From Elusimicrobiales bacterium (GTDB lineage Bacteria; Elusimicrobiota; Elusimicrobia; Elusimicrobiales; UBA9959): DNA of 64,000 nucleotides. This document shows positions 24,109-31,337 of this stretch, piece after piece (position 1 is the stretch's first letter; each line of letters starts with the position of its first letter). The notes below the pieces were generated by a model. The model was not told the origin of the DNA. It saw only the letters and a program-made list of their open reading frames with translations, and made no database searches. The position numbers were made by a program, and so were the translations under genes. The stretch is taken from positions 159,835-223,834 of the forward strand of contig JAQTOU010000005.1 of the NCBI GenBank assembly GCA_028713125.1, in the 5' to 3' direction.

Positions 24109-24726
24109 TTAGATATAAAAAAGTATGGCGAAGTAGTGGGAGAGGCTGCCGGCGAGGACGAAGAGGTGCCAGATGCCGTGGTAGTGCGGGTAAAGATCGT
24201 CCATAACGTAGAAGATCACGCCCGAAGTGTAGAACAGCCCCCCGATCATCAGCCAGGCCAGCCCCCAGAAAGGCAGGGCCCGCGCCAGCGGCCCGAGCGC
24301 GAGTATTATCATCCAGCCCATCATCAGGTAAATAATAAGCTGGGCTATCCGGTTCCCTTTCCTGTGCAGGGAGTCCAGGACTATGCCGAAAACGGCGAGC
24401 ACCCAGACCACCACGAACAGCGACCAGCCCCAGGCCCCGCGCAGCGTCACCAAAGTGAAAGGGGTATAGGTCCCGGCTATCAGGAGATAGATCGCCTGGT
24501 GGTCCACCATGCGCAGGATCTTTTTAAGGCGCCCCTGGTGCGCGGCGTGATAAAGCGCGGAGGAAGAGTAGAGAAGAAGCAGGGTGACGCCGTAGATGCT
24601 GAAGCTTACTATATGCCAGGCGTCGCCCCTGAGCGAGGCTTTCACTACCAGCACGACCAGGCCTGCCAAAGCCAGCGCGGCGCCCGCAGTGTGCGTCAAA
24701 GTGTTGACGAATTCTTTTTTATGCAT
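24109..24726 (-). CDS. hemolysin III family (PAQR-like) membrane protein
   Basis: 205 residues and seven predicted membrane helices. Family motifs are visible: NTLTHTAGAALALAG at the start, SSALYHA, MVDHQAIYLLIAGTYTPF in the middle and HGIWHLFVLAGSLSHYFAI near the end. The His and Asp residues are those thought to bind zinc in PAQR/hydrolase-like relatives. The start at 24726 overlaps the stop of the PxpA-PxpC fusion by 8 nt; longer in-frame starts would run through that gene. A second family member lies at 55570-56208. Biological role unknown; toxin activity should not be assumed from the name. Confidence 0.88.
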   Translation of the reverse strand: MHKKEFVNTLTHTAGAALALAGLVVLVVKASLRGDAWHIVSFSIYGVTLLLLYSSSALYHAAHQGRLKKILRMVDHQAIYLLIAGTYTPFTLVTLRGAWGWSLFVVVWVLAVFGIVLDSLHRKGNRIAQLIIYLMMGWMIILALGPLARALPFWGLAWLMIGGLFYTSGVIFYVMDDLYPHYHGIWHLFVLAGSLSHYFAILFYI

Positions 24727-26290
24727 GCCCCAGGGCTTTCTCTTTCTGCCGCGCGAATTCCACGGCCTCTTCCCGCGTAACCTGCACGAAATGGATCTGC
24801 TGGTTTGGGCCGTACTGGCCAAGCAGGTCTATGTCGGCGGTAATAACGTTGAAGATCCGCGGATAGCCGCCCGTGGTCTGGCGGTGGCGGAGCAGGACGA
24901 TAGGTCCGTCCGGGGTAAGCTGAACGGTCCCGTCCGCCACGGCGGCGGAGACCATATTCCCCAGGTCGCACTTCAGGCCTGGCTCGCCGGCCAGGCGCAT
25001 CCCCATCTTGTCCATCTTGAAGGTGGTATGCCACTGGGTGAAGAAGAATTGTTCCGGATCCTTCAGAAAGCCGTATTCCGGGCCCGGCAGGACGCGGATG
25101 CGGCCCTGCGGGTCGGCCCAGCCGTTCACCGCCGAGAAAGGCACGGCCCCCTCCGGGGCTGTGCCGCCTCCGGCGCGGCCCCTGAAACAGAAATAAGTGT
25201 AAAGGCCGTAGCGCTTTTCTCCGAAGGCGAGCTTGTCGCCGGCCTCAACCTCGTAGACGCGGCTGTGCTCCACCTCGGCCGGTTCGTCCGCGCCGCGGCG
25301 CAGGAAGGCCTGCAGTTTGGCGCCCGTCAGGACGAAGCGGCCCGGCGTCAGGATCTCTATCTCCGGGGGGCCGACTATCTCCAGGGCCTGGCTGCCCTCG
25401 GGATTGCCAAGCATAAGGTTGCCGCGCCGCAGGGAAAAGCAGTCCATCGCGCCGCCCGGCGAGACGGCCAGGTGCTGCCTGCCATAGGCCGGGAGGCCGG
25501 CGGTTCCGCAAAAGCCGGGTTTTACCAGGCGCATATTGCCCCTGACCCCGGCGGCGGCGGCGGCTTTTTCGGCGGCGTCGAGCGCCGCGCGCAGGGCTTC
25601 GGCCAGCTCCAGGGCTATGGGAGAATCGGAATGTATGCAGACGGTGTCGGCTTTTATCTCCCGCCAGTCGGGCTTTTCGGGATCGCAGCTGACGTTCACG
25701 CGGCCGCGCCTTGCTATCTCTTCGGCCTGGGCCAGCGCTTCTTTCACGCCGGAAATTGCGGCGTCGGCTTCGGCGCGGGAGGCCAGGCGCAGGCGGCCGC
25801 CCTCCGCGTCCCAGGCGTAGCGGCGGTCCGCGAAAGCTTCGCGCAGCACGGTTATGCCCAGCCGGCGCGCCGCGGCGGCCAGCTCGGAGTCGGCCGGGGC
25901 AAGTATTCCGTTTATGCCGGAGCGCATCAGCCAGCCGGCAAGCAGGTCGGCCAGGCGGGCGTCGCTCCAGGCGTCATTATAAAGCGCGCCGTGGAACTTC
26001 ACCAGCTTCACGCCGGGAAGCAGGGATAATTGCGCGTCAAGCGCGGCCAGCAGGTCGGCCTCCGGCAGGGCCATGCTGGCCCGGCCGAAATTTTCTTTGT
26101 CAGGGTAGGACAGGTGGGCCGACAAGCCTACGCCGCGCCGCGCGGCCAGGGCGCGGAAAGCCTCCACGCTTTCCCGGTCCCCGGCGTGGCCCTCGCAGGC
26201 CAGGTTGGCTATATGGATGAACTCCATCAGCTTGCGGTCCCCCTCGTGCAGGGGGCCCTTCTCGCCGATATCGCAGTTTATCTGGATCAT
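24719..26290 (-). CDS. fused 5-oxoprolinase subunits PxpA-PxpC
   Basis: 523 residues made of two enzymes in one chain. Residues 1-about 240 are the LamB/YcsF (PxpA) domain: INCDIGEKGPLHEGD, then LSAHLSYPDKENFGR, VKFHGALYN and CIHSDSP. Residues about 248-510 are the biotin-dependent carboxyltransferase-like PxpC/KipA domain, starting MRLVKPGFCGTAGLPAYGR and including QTTGGYPRIFNVI. With PxpB (next gene upstream, 4-nt overlap) this would make the ATP-dependent enzyme that opens 5-oxoproline to glutamate. PxpA and PxpC are normally separate proteins; I consider the fusion real, as the frame is continuous. Confidence 0.87.
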   Translation of the reverse strand: MIQINCDIGEKGPLHEGDRKLMEFIHIANLACEGHAGDRESVEAFRALAARRGVGLSAHLSYPDKENFGRASMALPEADLLAALDAQLSLLPGVKLVKFHGALYNDAWSDARLADLLAGWLMRSGINGILAPADSELAAAARRLGITVLREAFADRRYAWDAEGGRLRLASRAEADAAISGVKEALAQAEEIARRGRVNVSCDPEKPDWREIKADTVCIHSDSPIALELAEALRAALDAAEKAAAAAGVRGNMRLVKPGFCGTAGLPAYGRQHLAVSPGGAMDCFSLRRGNLMLGNPEGSQALEIVGPPEIEILTPGRFVLTGAKLQAFLRRGADEPAEVEHSRVYEVEAGDKLAFGEKRYGLYTYFCFRGRAGGGTAPEGAVPFSAVNGWADPQGRIRVLPGPEYGFLKDPEQFFFTQWHTTFKMDKMGMRLAGEPGLKCDLGNMVSAAVADGTVQLTPDGPIVLLRHRQTTGGYPRIFNVITADIDLLGQYGPNQQIHFVQVTREEAVEFARQKEKALGHA

Positions 26291-26940
26291 GCTTCGGCCC
26301 TCTTGAAGACCACGGCGTCTCCGGGCTCGATGGGGTAGAGCAGCTCGGGCGAGGTCATGCCGAGGATGTTCCAGCCGCCGGGCGAGGTTTCCGGGTAGAT
26401 CCCGGTCTGTTCGCCGCCTATAGCCACGGCGCCCGCCGGCACCGCGGTGCGAGGAGAGTCCAGGCGCGGCATGACGAGGCTGCGGTCGAGGCCGAGCAGG
26501 TAAGGGAAATGCGGGCGGAAGCCTATCATGGCTACCAGGTATTCTGGCGCCGTGTGGCGGCGGATAACCTCTTCTATAGCGATCTTCGCGTGGTCGGCCA
26601 CGCGCTTCAGGTCCTCGCCGTTGTAGGTGACCGGCAGCACGTGCAGCGCGGAGCGCTCCTTAAGACCGGCCTCGTCGGCCGGGATAGAGGCGAGGCAGGC
26701 GTTCACCACGCGGCGCACCGCCGCCCAGTCGCAGAGCGGGTGCGCGTGGGCCGCGAGCGCGGTATAGGAAGGGACCAGGTCGTGCACGCCCAGGCGCGCG
26801 AGCTCGGGGTCCTTCCTGAGCTGCCGGAAGACGTAGAGCACCTGCAGGGAAGTAAGCCTGTTTATCGCGTCGCCCAGCTGCCAGCATAAACAGGCGTCTC
26901 CCAGGAAATAGGTCGAATACGGTTTGGCGGCTGCGGGCAT
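26287..26940 (-). CDS. pxpB: 5-oxoprolinase subunit PxpB (KipI-like)
   Basis: 217 residues of the carboxyltransferase subunit A/B family (KipI). Seen are the N-terminal YFLGDACLCWQLGDAINRLT, the middle VHDLVPSYTALAAHAHP, and the characteristic APEYLVAMIGFRPHFPYLLG and GGEQTGIYPETSPGGWNILG segments. It forms the PxpBC part of 5-oxoprolinase with the C-terminal half of the fused protein downstream. It is first in a unit pxpB - pxpAC - hemolysin III. An AT-rich TATATATCC stretch directly upstream probably contains its promoter. Confidence 0.9.
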   Translation of the reverse strand: MPAAAKPYSTYFLGDACLCWQLGDAINRLTSLQVLYVFRQLRKDPELARLGVHDLVPSYTALAAHAHPLCDWAAVRRVVNACLASIPADEAGLKERSALHVLPVTYNGEDLKRVADHAKIAIEEVIRRHTAPEYLVAMIGFRPHFPYLLGLDRSLVMPRLDSPRTAVPAGAVAIGGEQTGIYPETSPGGWNILGMTSPELLYPIEPGDAVVFKRAEA

Positions 26941-26974
26941 AATAAAGGATATATATAATAAGCGGCCGCTCCCG

Positions 26975-27905
26975 CTAGTCCTTCCGTCGGGGAGCGAGGA
27001 CCCTGACCGCGCGCGGCAGGATCCCGAACACGGCGGGCAGCATCCCGTCCGCCTCGCCGTCTATATTGAGGTATACGGTTTCATCGGACCCCGCCTCCAG
27101 CCTGCGCAGCCCGGTCAGGGTTATGCCGGGGGAATCCAGGTGCGCGCCTTTATACAGCGCGGGGAAATTGCGCAGCAGCGAGAACCGGCTCATGTCCCGG
27201 ACCAGGACCAGGTCCAGCACCCCGTCGTCGTCCCTGGCTCCTGGGGCTATCAGCATCCCGCCCCCCATCGACGAGGTATTGGCCAGCACGCCGAGGTGGT
27301 AGCGGCCCGAGAGGTCCAGGCCGTCGGCTTTCAGGCGCACCGCTTTGGCCCTGGCGGTAAGCAGAGCGAGGGCCGAGGAAAGAAAATAGGAAAGCGTGCC
27401 GCCCAGCGGCTTGCCGGTAGCTTTGACGCGGCGCGCGACGTCGCCGGCCAGGCCGAAGGCCGCGATATTAATGAAGTGCCGGCGGCGCGGGGCGCCGTCC
27501 GGGCCGGTATAATTTACCAGGCCAACGTCGAGAGGCCGGGAGGTTCCGCGCGAGCAGGTCGATAAGCCCGTCCCTGTCCGCCGGGTATCCGAGGTGGCGC
27601 GCCAGGTCGCAGCCCGAGCCGGCGGGGATCGCTCCCAGCGTCACGCCCCGGCGCAGATGTTCCGGCGCCGCCATCACGCCTTCGAGCATTTCGCTGAAGG
27701 TCCCGTCGCCGCCCACGGCGATCAGCCGGGTCGTTCCGGCCAGGACGGCCTCCCTCGCAAGCTCCGAAGCATGCCCCGGCCCGCCGGTCGCCGCGCAGGC
27801 CGAACCGGGGAGCAGCCGGAGCGCCGCGTCCTCCAGGGACGCCCAGACCCGGCCGGCCCGGCCGTGGCCTGCCGCTGGGTTTAAAATAAAAATATTTGCC
27901 GGCAT
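26975..27905 (-). pseudogene. YegS/DagK-like lipid kinase, frameshifted
   Basis: A diacylglycerol/sphingosine-kinase family gene read in two frames. The 5' part (27905 to about 27540) has the expected ILNPAAGHGRA, VGGDGTFSEML and IPAGSGCDLARHLG motifs. The 3' part, from LDVGLVNYTGPDG onward, continues in the next frame through HFINIAAFG and SSMGGGMLIAPGARDDDG to a normal end at 26975. The switch needs one extra base (or two missing) around 27535-27550, near a CCC run. No slippery site for programmed shifting is visible. Either the gene is inactive or the sequence has an error; the C-terminal half looks unmutated otherwise. Confidence 0.8.
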
Positions 27906-27998
27906 ATTCGCCCTGAATTCCGCGCGCTTATTATTTTATGGATTTGAAAAAGTTTTTTTAAGGAAGGAGAAGCGGATGTTTTTACCGCCTAAAACAGA

Positions 27999-28038
27999 GG
28001 CGGCACCGAAGGCCTTTGAACCGCGCCCTGGTGCCGCC
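27999..28038 (-). terminator. hairpin terminator after the lysine-rich peptide gene
   Basis: GGCGGCACC (27999-28007) pairs with GGTGCCGCC (28030-28038) over a 22-nt loop. On the minus strand it is followed by TCTGTTTT. It closes the transcript of the 22-residue gene. Confidence 0.6.
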
Positions 28039-28057
28039 TTCCGACGTAAGAAACGAA

Positions 28058-28126
28058 CTATTTCTTCTTCGCTTTCTTTACGGTTTTCTTCGCAACTTTC
28101 TTTACAGCTTTCTTTTTAGCGGCCAT
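28058..28126 (-). CDS. 22-residue histone H1-like lysine-rich peptide
   Basis: A tiny ORF (22 codons plus stop) encoding MAAKKKAVKKVAKKTVKKAK plus two Lys, i.e. repeated A/V-K-K units like the tail of histone H1 or bacterial HC1-type proteins. It has its own signals: a promoter with 17-nt spacing upstream (28190-28162), an AAGGAG ribosome-binding site 6-7 nt before ATG, and a terminator hairpin downstream. Together these make a real gene likely despite its length. A DNA- or RNA-binding role through its charge is an inference. Confidence 0.72.
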   Translation of the reverse strand: MAAKKKAVKKVAKKTVKKAKKK

Positions 28127-28161
28127 TGTTTTTTCTCCTTGCGCCTTTGCGCTGTGAATTG

Positions 28162-28190
28162 ATTTTATCTATTGTTTCAATATAATGCAA
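28162..28190 (-). promoter_or_regulatory. promoter of the 22-residue gene
   Basis: On the minus strand TTGCAT (28190-28185), a 17-nt spacer, and TAAAAT (28167-28162) form a good sigma70-type promoter in an AT-rich gap. Confidence 0.7.
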
Positions 28191-28256
28191 TAGTTATTTT
28201 TAATTTTTTTTGTTTTTTTAATTTTTTTCGCGGGATTATGCGCGCCGCGTTTTTTA

Positions 28257-28262
28257 TATAAT
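28257..28262 (+). promoter_or_regulatory. -10 box of a probable leaderless mRNA (Rieske operon)
   Basis: TATAAT at 28257-28262 ends exactly 6 nt before the ATG at 28269. There is no Shine-Dalgarno sequence, so the mRNA would start at or next to the start codon. The -35 region is not conserved. Confidence 0.6.
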
Positions 28263-28268
28263 CAAAAA

Positions 28269-28577
28269 ATGGAGTTTAACTGCGAAGTGACCGAACTGTC
28301 CGGGCTGGCCGAGGGAAAACCTTACGCCGTGTTCCCGCACGGCCTGCCGGTGCTCCTGATACGCCGCGGCGGGGAAGTCTTCGCGCTGGAGAACCGCTGC
28401 GCCCACATGGGCTGCCCGCTGGCCGCGGGAAAGCTCGACGGGCATATCCTCCAGTGCCCCTGCCACGACTGGCGCTTCGACATCCGCGACGGCAAATTCA
28501 TCGACGCGCCGGAGCTGTCCGTAAGGACATACCCGGCGGAGATCAGGGACGGGAAGGTCTTAGTGAGGTTACCATGA
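28269..28577 (+). CDS. Rieske-type [2Fe-2S] ferredoxin
   Basis: 102 residues. Cluster ligands are C44-x-H46 (NRCAHMGCP) and C63-x-x-H66 (LQCPCHDW), the pattern of small Rieske ferredoxins and nitrite-reductase small subunits. There is no signal peptide, so it is a cytosolic electron carrier. It is the first gene of a tight cluster with glutaredoxin (4-nt overlap), an FTR-like reductase and a second Rieske protein. A TATAAT ends 6 nt before its ATG, suggesting leaderless expression. The electron donor and acceptor are not obvious; the neighbouring thiol enzymes suggest disulfide reduction. Confidence 0.9.
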   Translation: MEFNCEVTELSGLAEGKPYAVFPHGLPVLLIRRGGEVFALENRCAHMGCPLAAGKLDGHILQCPCHDWRFDIRDGKFIDAPELSVRTYPAEIRDGKVLVRLP

Positions 28578-28825
28578 AAAAGATCACCATCTACGCGCTG
28601 AGCACCTGCCTGTGGTGCAAAAAGACGAAACAGTATTTCGAAGACAAGAAGGTCCCGTTCGAAGCGGTGGACTACGACAGGCAGGACCCGGAGAAGCAGG
28701 CGGAGATCCGCAAAGAGATGAAAAGCGCCGGCTGCGACACCTCTTTTCCCTTCATCAAGATAGGCGGGACCTGCACGCAGGGTTATGACCCGGCGGAATT
28801 CGAGCGGCTGCTGGAAAAGAAATGA
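28574..28825 (+). CDS. glutaredoxin-family protein
   Basis: 83 residues of thioredoxin fold. The redox motif is C12-L-W-C15 (LSTCLWCKKTK), and the glutaredoxin-like SFPFIKIGG segment carries the cis-Pro region in a variant form (usually TVPxV). It overlaps the Rieske gene at ATGA and the FTR-like gene by 4 nt. It is probably the thiol substrate or partner of the FTR-like enzyme encoded next, so electrons could pass from Rieske ferredoxin to FTR to glutaredoxin. This chain is inference from gene order. Confidence 0.86.
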   Translation: MKKITIYALSTCLWCKKTKQYFEDKKVPFEAVDYDRQDPEKQAEIRKEMKSAGCDTSFPFIKIGGTCTQGYDPAEFERLLEKK

Positions 28826-29163
28826 GCGTACAGGAACGCAAGAAAGCGCTGCGCTTCCTTTTCGAACCGCTCGTGGACAAGCTCGGCTACAAGTTCACTC
28901 CGGCCGAAGGGGACGCCGACTTCCTCCTGGAGCAGGAAGCGGAAATAGAAGCGCTGACCGGTATCCCTTACTGTCCCTGCCAGGCGCGCACAGACGACCG
29001 CGCCGAGAACATGAAGATAGTCTGCCCCTGCATCCCCTTCCACCGCGCGCATTACGACGCGATGAAGCGCTGCTGGTGCGGCCTGTTCGTGCATAAGGAC
29101 GTCACCGACCCCGATAAGCTGGTGCAGATCTCGGAGAGCAAATTTAAAGCCGGTATAAAATAA
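28822..29163 (+). CDS. ferredoxin-thioredoxin reductase catalytic-type protein
   Basis: 113 residues. Six Cys in three pairs, CPC (51-53), CPC (68-70) and CWC (84-86), match the 4Fe-4S/disulfide site of the FTR catalytic beta chain. The gaps between pairs (14 and 13 residues) differ from those I recall for plant-type enzymes (16 and 8), and the last pair is CWC instead of CHC. No variable (alpha) subunit is encoded nearby. It should reduce a disulfide on a small redox protein, most simply the adjacent glutaredoxin, with electrons from a ferredoxin. Confidence 0.85.
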   Translation: MSVQERKKALRFLFEPLVDKLGYKFTPAEGDADFLLEQEAEIEALTGIPYCPCQARTDDRAENMKIVCPCIPFHRAHYDAMKRCWCGLFVHKDVTDPDKLVQISESKFKAGIK

Positions 29164-29180
29164 CCCCGGTTCTTCAATAT

Positions 29181-29537
29181 ATGTTCATCAAAGCCGCCGA
29201 AGAAAAAGATATCGCCCGGGGCGGAATGAAAGCCGTCACCCTTAAAGGCCGGGAAATAGTTCTCTGCAATTACGGAGGAAGCTTCTACGCCGTAGAGCGC
29301 GCCTGCGGCCACGCGAAAGCGCGGCTGGAGCGGGGCGCCCTCACCGGGTGGATCCTCACCTGCCCGCTACATTTCGCCCAGTTCGATATCCGCAGCGGCG
29401 AGGCCCTGAGCGGCCCCGCCCCCAAAGCCCCGGAAAGTTCCCATCCCGATCCCGCCGACCCCGCCCTCGCCACAAAAAGCCTTAAGACCTGGCCCGTTAA
29501 AACAGAAAGCGGTTCCATCTACATAGACCTGCAATAA
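29181..29537 (+). CDS. second Rieske-type [2Fe-2S] protein
   Basis: 118 residues with ligands C42-x-H44 (ACGHAKA) and C61-x-x-H64 (LTCPLHFAQFD). It is related in fold but not close in sequence to the Rieske protein at 28269: the loop between ligand pairs and the Pro-rich segment (KAPESSHPDPADPA) are different. It starts 17 nt after the FTR-like gene and likely shares its transcript. Cytosolic. It could deliver electrons to the FTR-like enzyme in place of, or in addition to, the first Rieske protein. Confidence 0.85.
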   Translation: MFIKAAEEKDIARGGMKAVTLKGREIVLCNYGGSFYAVERACGHAKARLERGALTGWILTCPLHFAQFDIRSGEALSGPAPKAPESSHPDPADPALATKSLKTWPVKTESGSIYIDLQ

Positions 29538-29586
29538 AACAGGCTCCTCCCGCGTTGTATGAGTGCACGGGAGAAAGGAGCACTGT

Positions 29587-30117
29587 ATGAAGAAAACATT
29601 GATAGCTGTATTCGCGCTGAGCGCGGGGCTGGGGCTGGCGCTCAGCCTGCCGGCGGCCGCGGAGAAGGGCAAGGGCCCCTGCGCCGGGGACGCCGCGAAG
29701 TTCTGCAAGGACGTAAAACCGGGCGAAGGCCGCGTGGCCGCCTGCCTTAAAGAACATGAAAAGGAACTCTCGCAGGCCTGCCTCGACCGCAAGGCCCTGT
29801 CAAAGGAGAAGCGCGGAGGGAAACACGGTAATAAGAAAGGCGGCGCCTGCGTCAGCGCCTACGAGAACGGTTTCTCTTCCGGCTTCAAGCGCGGCTTCAA
29901 AATGAGGGCCGGGCTCGGCGCGGAGGACGGGAAGAAATTCGCCGGGGCCGGCAAAGCCTGCGCCGCCGACCGCGAGAAATTCTGCGCCGGGGTGAAGCCG
30001 GGCGAAGGCCGCCTGCGCGACTGCCTGCAGAAGAACCTCAAAGGGCTCTCCGAAGGCTGCAAAGCCCGCCAGGAGAAAGTAAAAAACAAGCTCGAAGAGA
30101 AAGAAAAGAAGGTTTAA
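29587..30117 (+). CDS. secreted protein with two cysteine-rich GLG1-type repeats
   Basis: 176 residues. The signal peptide (MKKTLIAVFALSAGLGLALS) starts at the ATG at 29587, which has GAAAGGAG upstream. The mature part has two copies of the Cys-rich repeat known from Golgi protein GLG1: PCAGDAAKFCKDVKPGEGRV with CL and C further on, and KACAADREKFCAGVKPGEGR with DCL and C. They are separated by a Lys/Gly-rich linker. The charged C-terminus is KVKNKLEEKEKKV. Function unknown; a periplasmic disulfide-bonded protein is expected. A bidirectional terminator follows. Confidence 0.82.
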   Translation: MKKTLIAVFALSAGLGLALSLPAAAEKGKGPCAGDAAKFCKDVKPGEGRVAACLKEHEKELSQACLDRKALSKEKRGGKHGNKKGGACVSAYENGFSSGFKRGFKMRAGLGAEDGKKFAGAGKACAADREKFCAGVKPGEGRLRDCLQKNLKGLSEGCKARQEKVKNKLEEKEKKV

Positions 30118-30151
30118 CAACAGTCCGCAAGGTTCTCTCGGGCAAAAAAAT

Positions 30152-30180
30152 GGGGCGCCAGGTGGCGCCCCTCATTTTTT
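30152..30180. terminator. bidirectional intrinsic terminator
   Basis: GGGGCGCC-AGGT-GGCGCCCC (30152-30171) has a 7-nt A-run on its left and TCATTTTTT on its right. It therefore serves both convergent genes, 29587 and 30188. Confidence 0.9.
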
Positions 30181-30187
30181 ACGCCGG

Positions 30188-30904
30188 TCAGCGGGCGCGG
30201 GAGCGCTCGGCGGCGAAAACGGGCTTGCCCATCTCTATTTGTTTGGAAACGAACAGAAGCGAGCCCTCTTCTATCCTCAGCCCGTAAAGAACGCCGTTCA
30301 CGGCGAGCAGCCAGCGGGTGGCCGAAGCTATAAGGGTATCAGGGGTCACTGAAAAATAATAAAGCCCGTCCGAGCCGACGCGCAGGGTGACGGTCCCCTC
30401 CGTTTCGGTCAGCGGCTCCAAATTGCGGAAAACCGCGTAGGTGACGATGCCGCCGAAAGTGACCTGCATCGAGTCTTTATAGAGCCGGTCGAAAAGGTCG
30501 TTCACGGCTATCTGCGCCTTCTCTCCGCCCTTGGCCTCGACCGAAACCACGCCGTCGGTTTCCTTAAGGTTCAGCGCGAGGCCGTCATATTTATAGACCG
30601 CGCCCGAAGCCAGGTCCGTTTCCTTCCAAGCGCCGGCGCCGAAGCCGCCGCCCGCGGGCTTGATAGTGAACCAGCTGTCCCAGTTCGCGTCGAACACCAC
30701 GGAGGCCAGGAAATTCTTCCCGCCGATGGCGAAAGGGGCCGCGGCCTTGTCGCGCGCCGCCAGCAGGTCGAGGAGCGGAACCCCGCTTATCACCGTGGTC
30801 TCGGCGCGGGCTGAAGCCAGGGCGGCGGCGGAGGCGTTCTCGGCCCGGCCCCACCCGGCAGAAACCGGCGCGCAAGCCAGCAAAAGCATAATGAAAATTT
30901 TCAT
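30188..30904 (-). CDS. secreted protein of unknown function
   Basis: 238 residues from the ATG at 30904. A signal peptide (MKIFIMLLLACAPVSAGWG) is followed by a soluble domain with alternating strands (FLASVVFDANWDSWFTIKPA, AVYKYDGLALNLKE, EGTVTLRVGSDGLYYFSVTP). I do not recognise a family. On the minus strand TAGAAT ends 6 nt before this ATG with no ribosome-binding site, which argues for a leaderless start here and against the GTG two codons upstream (30910). The gene stands alone between terminators. Confidence 0.7.
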   Translation of the reverse strand: MKIFIMLLLACAPVSAGWGRAENASAAALASARAETTVISGVPLLDLLAARDKAAAPFAIGGKNFLASVVFDANWDSWFTIKPAGGGFGAGAWKETDLASGAVYKYDGLALNLKETDGVVSVEAKGGEKAQIAVNDLFDRLYKDSMQVTFGGIVTYAVFRNLEPLTETEGTVTLRVGSDGLYYFSVTPDTLIASATRWLLAVNGVLYGLRIEEGSLLFVSKQIEMGKPVFAAERSRAR

Positions 30905-30935
30905 ATCCACATTCTATCAAAAACCATAAAAGAAA

Positions 30936-30963
30936 AACCGCCCGGTTTTGAGGCCGGGCGGTT
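30936..30963 (-). terminator. intrinsic terminator of the 31218 gene
   Basis: AACCGCCCGG (30936-30945) pairs with CCGGGCGGTT (30954-30963). On the minus strand it runs into TTTCTTTT. Confidence 0.85.
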
Positions 30964-30981
30964 CGTCAAGCTAAAGAAATA

Positions 30982-31218
30982 TTATTTCTTTTTCTTGCCG
31001 GAATTCTTCATTATGGCGCGGGACACATTGCCTTTCTTGTCGATGAAGTAGAGGTAGCCTTTCTCTTTCTTTATGCCGACCTTAACTGCGGTCTTGGCCT
31101 TGCCACCTTTCTTTTTGCCGCGGGCCATCAGGGCGCATGAGATGTCGCCTTTCTTGTCGATGAAATAAAGGTAACCCTTCTCGCGCTTGAGTCCGACTTT
31201 CTGTATCATTTCTGCCAT
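30982..31218 (-). CDS. small basic protein with two KGYLYFIDKKG repeats
   Basis: 78 residues. The start at 31218 has GGAGG 7 nt upstream; a longer frame to 31272 lacks this. The protein is a tandem duplication of a 25-residue unit (REKGYLYFIDKKGDISCALM and KEKGYLYFIDKKGNVSRAIM) joined and ended by Lys/Gly runs. The unit looks like a three-stranded beta sheet with basic flanks, so nucleic-acid binding is plausible. I associate such proteins with Elusimicrobiota genomes, from memory only. The leader contains a CATCCCCG-T-CGGGGATG hairpin (about 31270-31286). Confidence 0.75.
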   Translation of the reverse strand: MAEMIQKVGLKREKGYLYFIDKKGDISCALMARGKKKGGKAKTAVKVGIKKEKGYLYFIDKKGNVSRAIMKNSGKKKK

Positions 31219-31337
31219 TTTTACTTCCTCCGTTATGCATTCCCCCCGATTACCGCCGGGGCAGTATTTCATCCCCGTCGGGGATGTTAGGTAAATATTA
31301 CACTATGCCGACGGAAAATGCAATACCCATTCTGGAA

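Noticed and set aside
24109..24726. Calling the hemolysin III proteins toxins
   Set aside because: Family members are PAQR-like membrane proteins. Haemolytic activity is not shown for most, and nothing here indicates secretion or virulence.
27535..27550. Programmed ribosomal frameshift in the lipid kinase
   Set aside because: There is no heptameric slippery sequence or downstream stimulatory hairpin at the switch point, and family members are read in one frame.
27976..28125. A 49-codon plus-strand ORF with a good AAGGAGAAG ribosome-binding site
   Set aside because: It is antisense to the lysine-repeat gene and its terminator. Its Ser/Leu-rich tail is just the complement of the Lys codons. 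A real overlapping gene cannot be excluded, but nothing else supports it.
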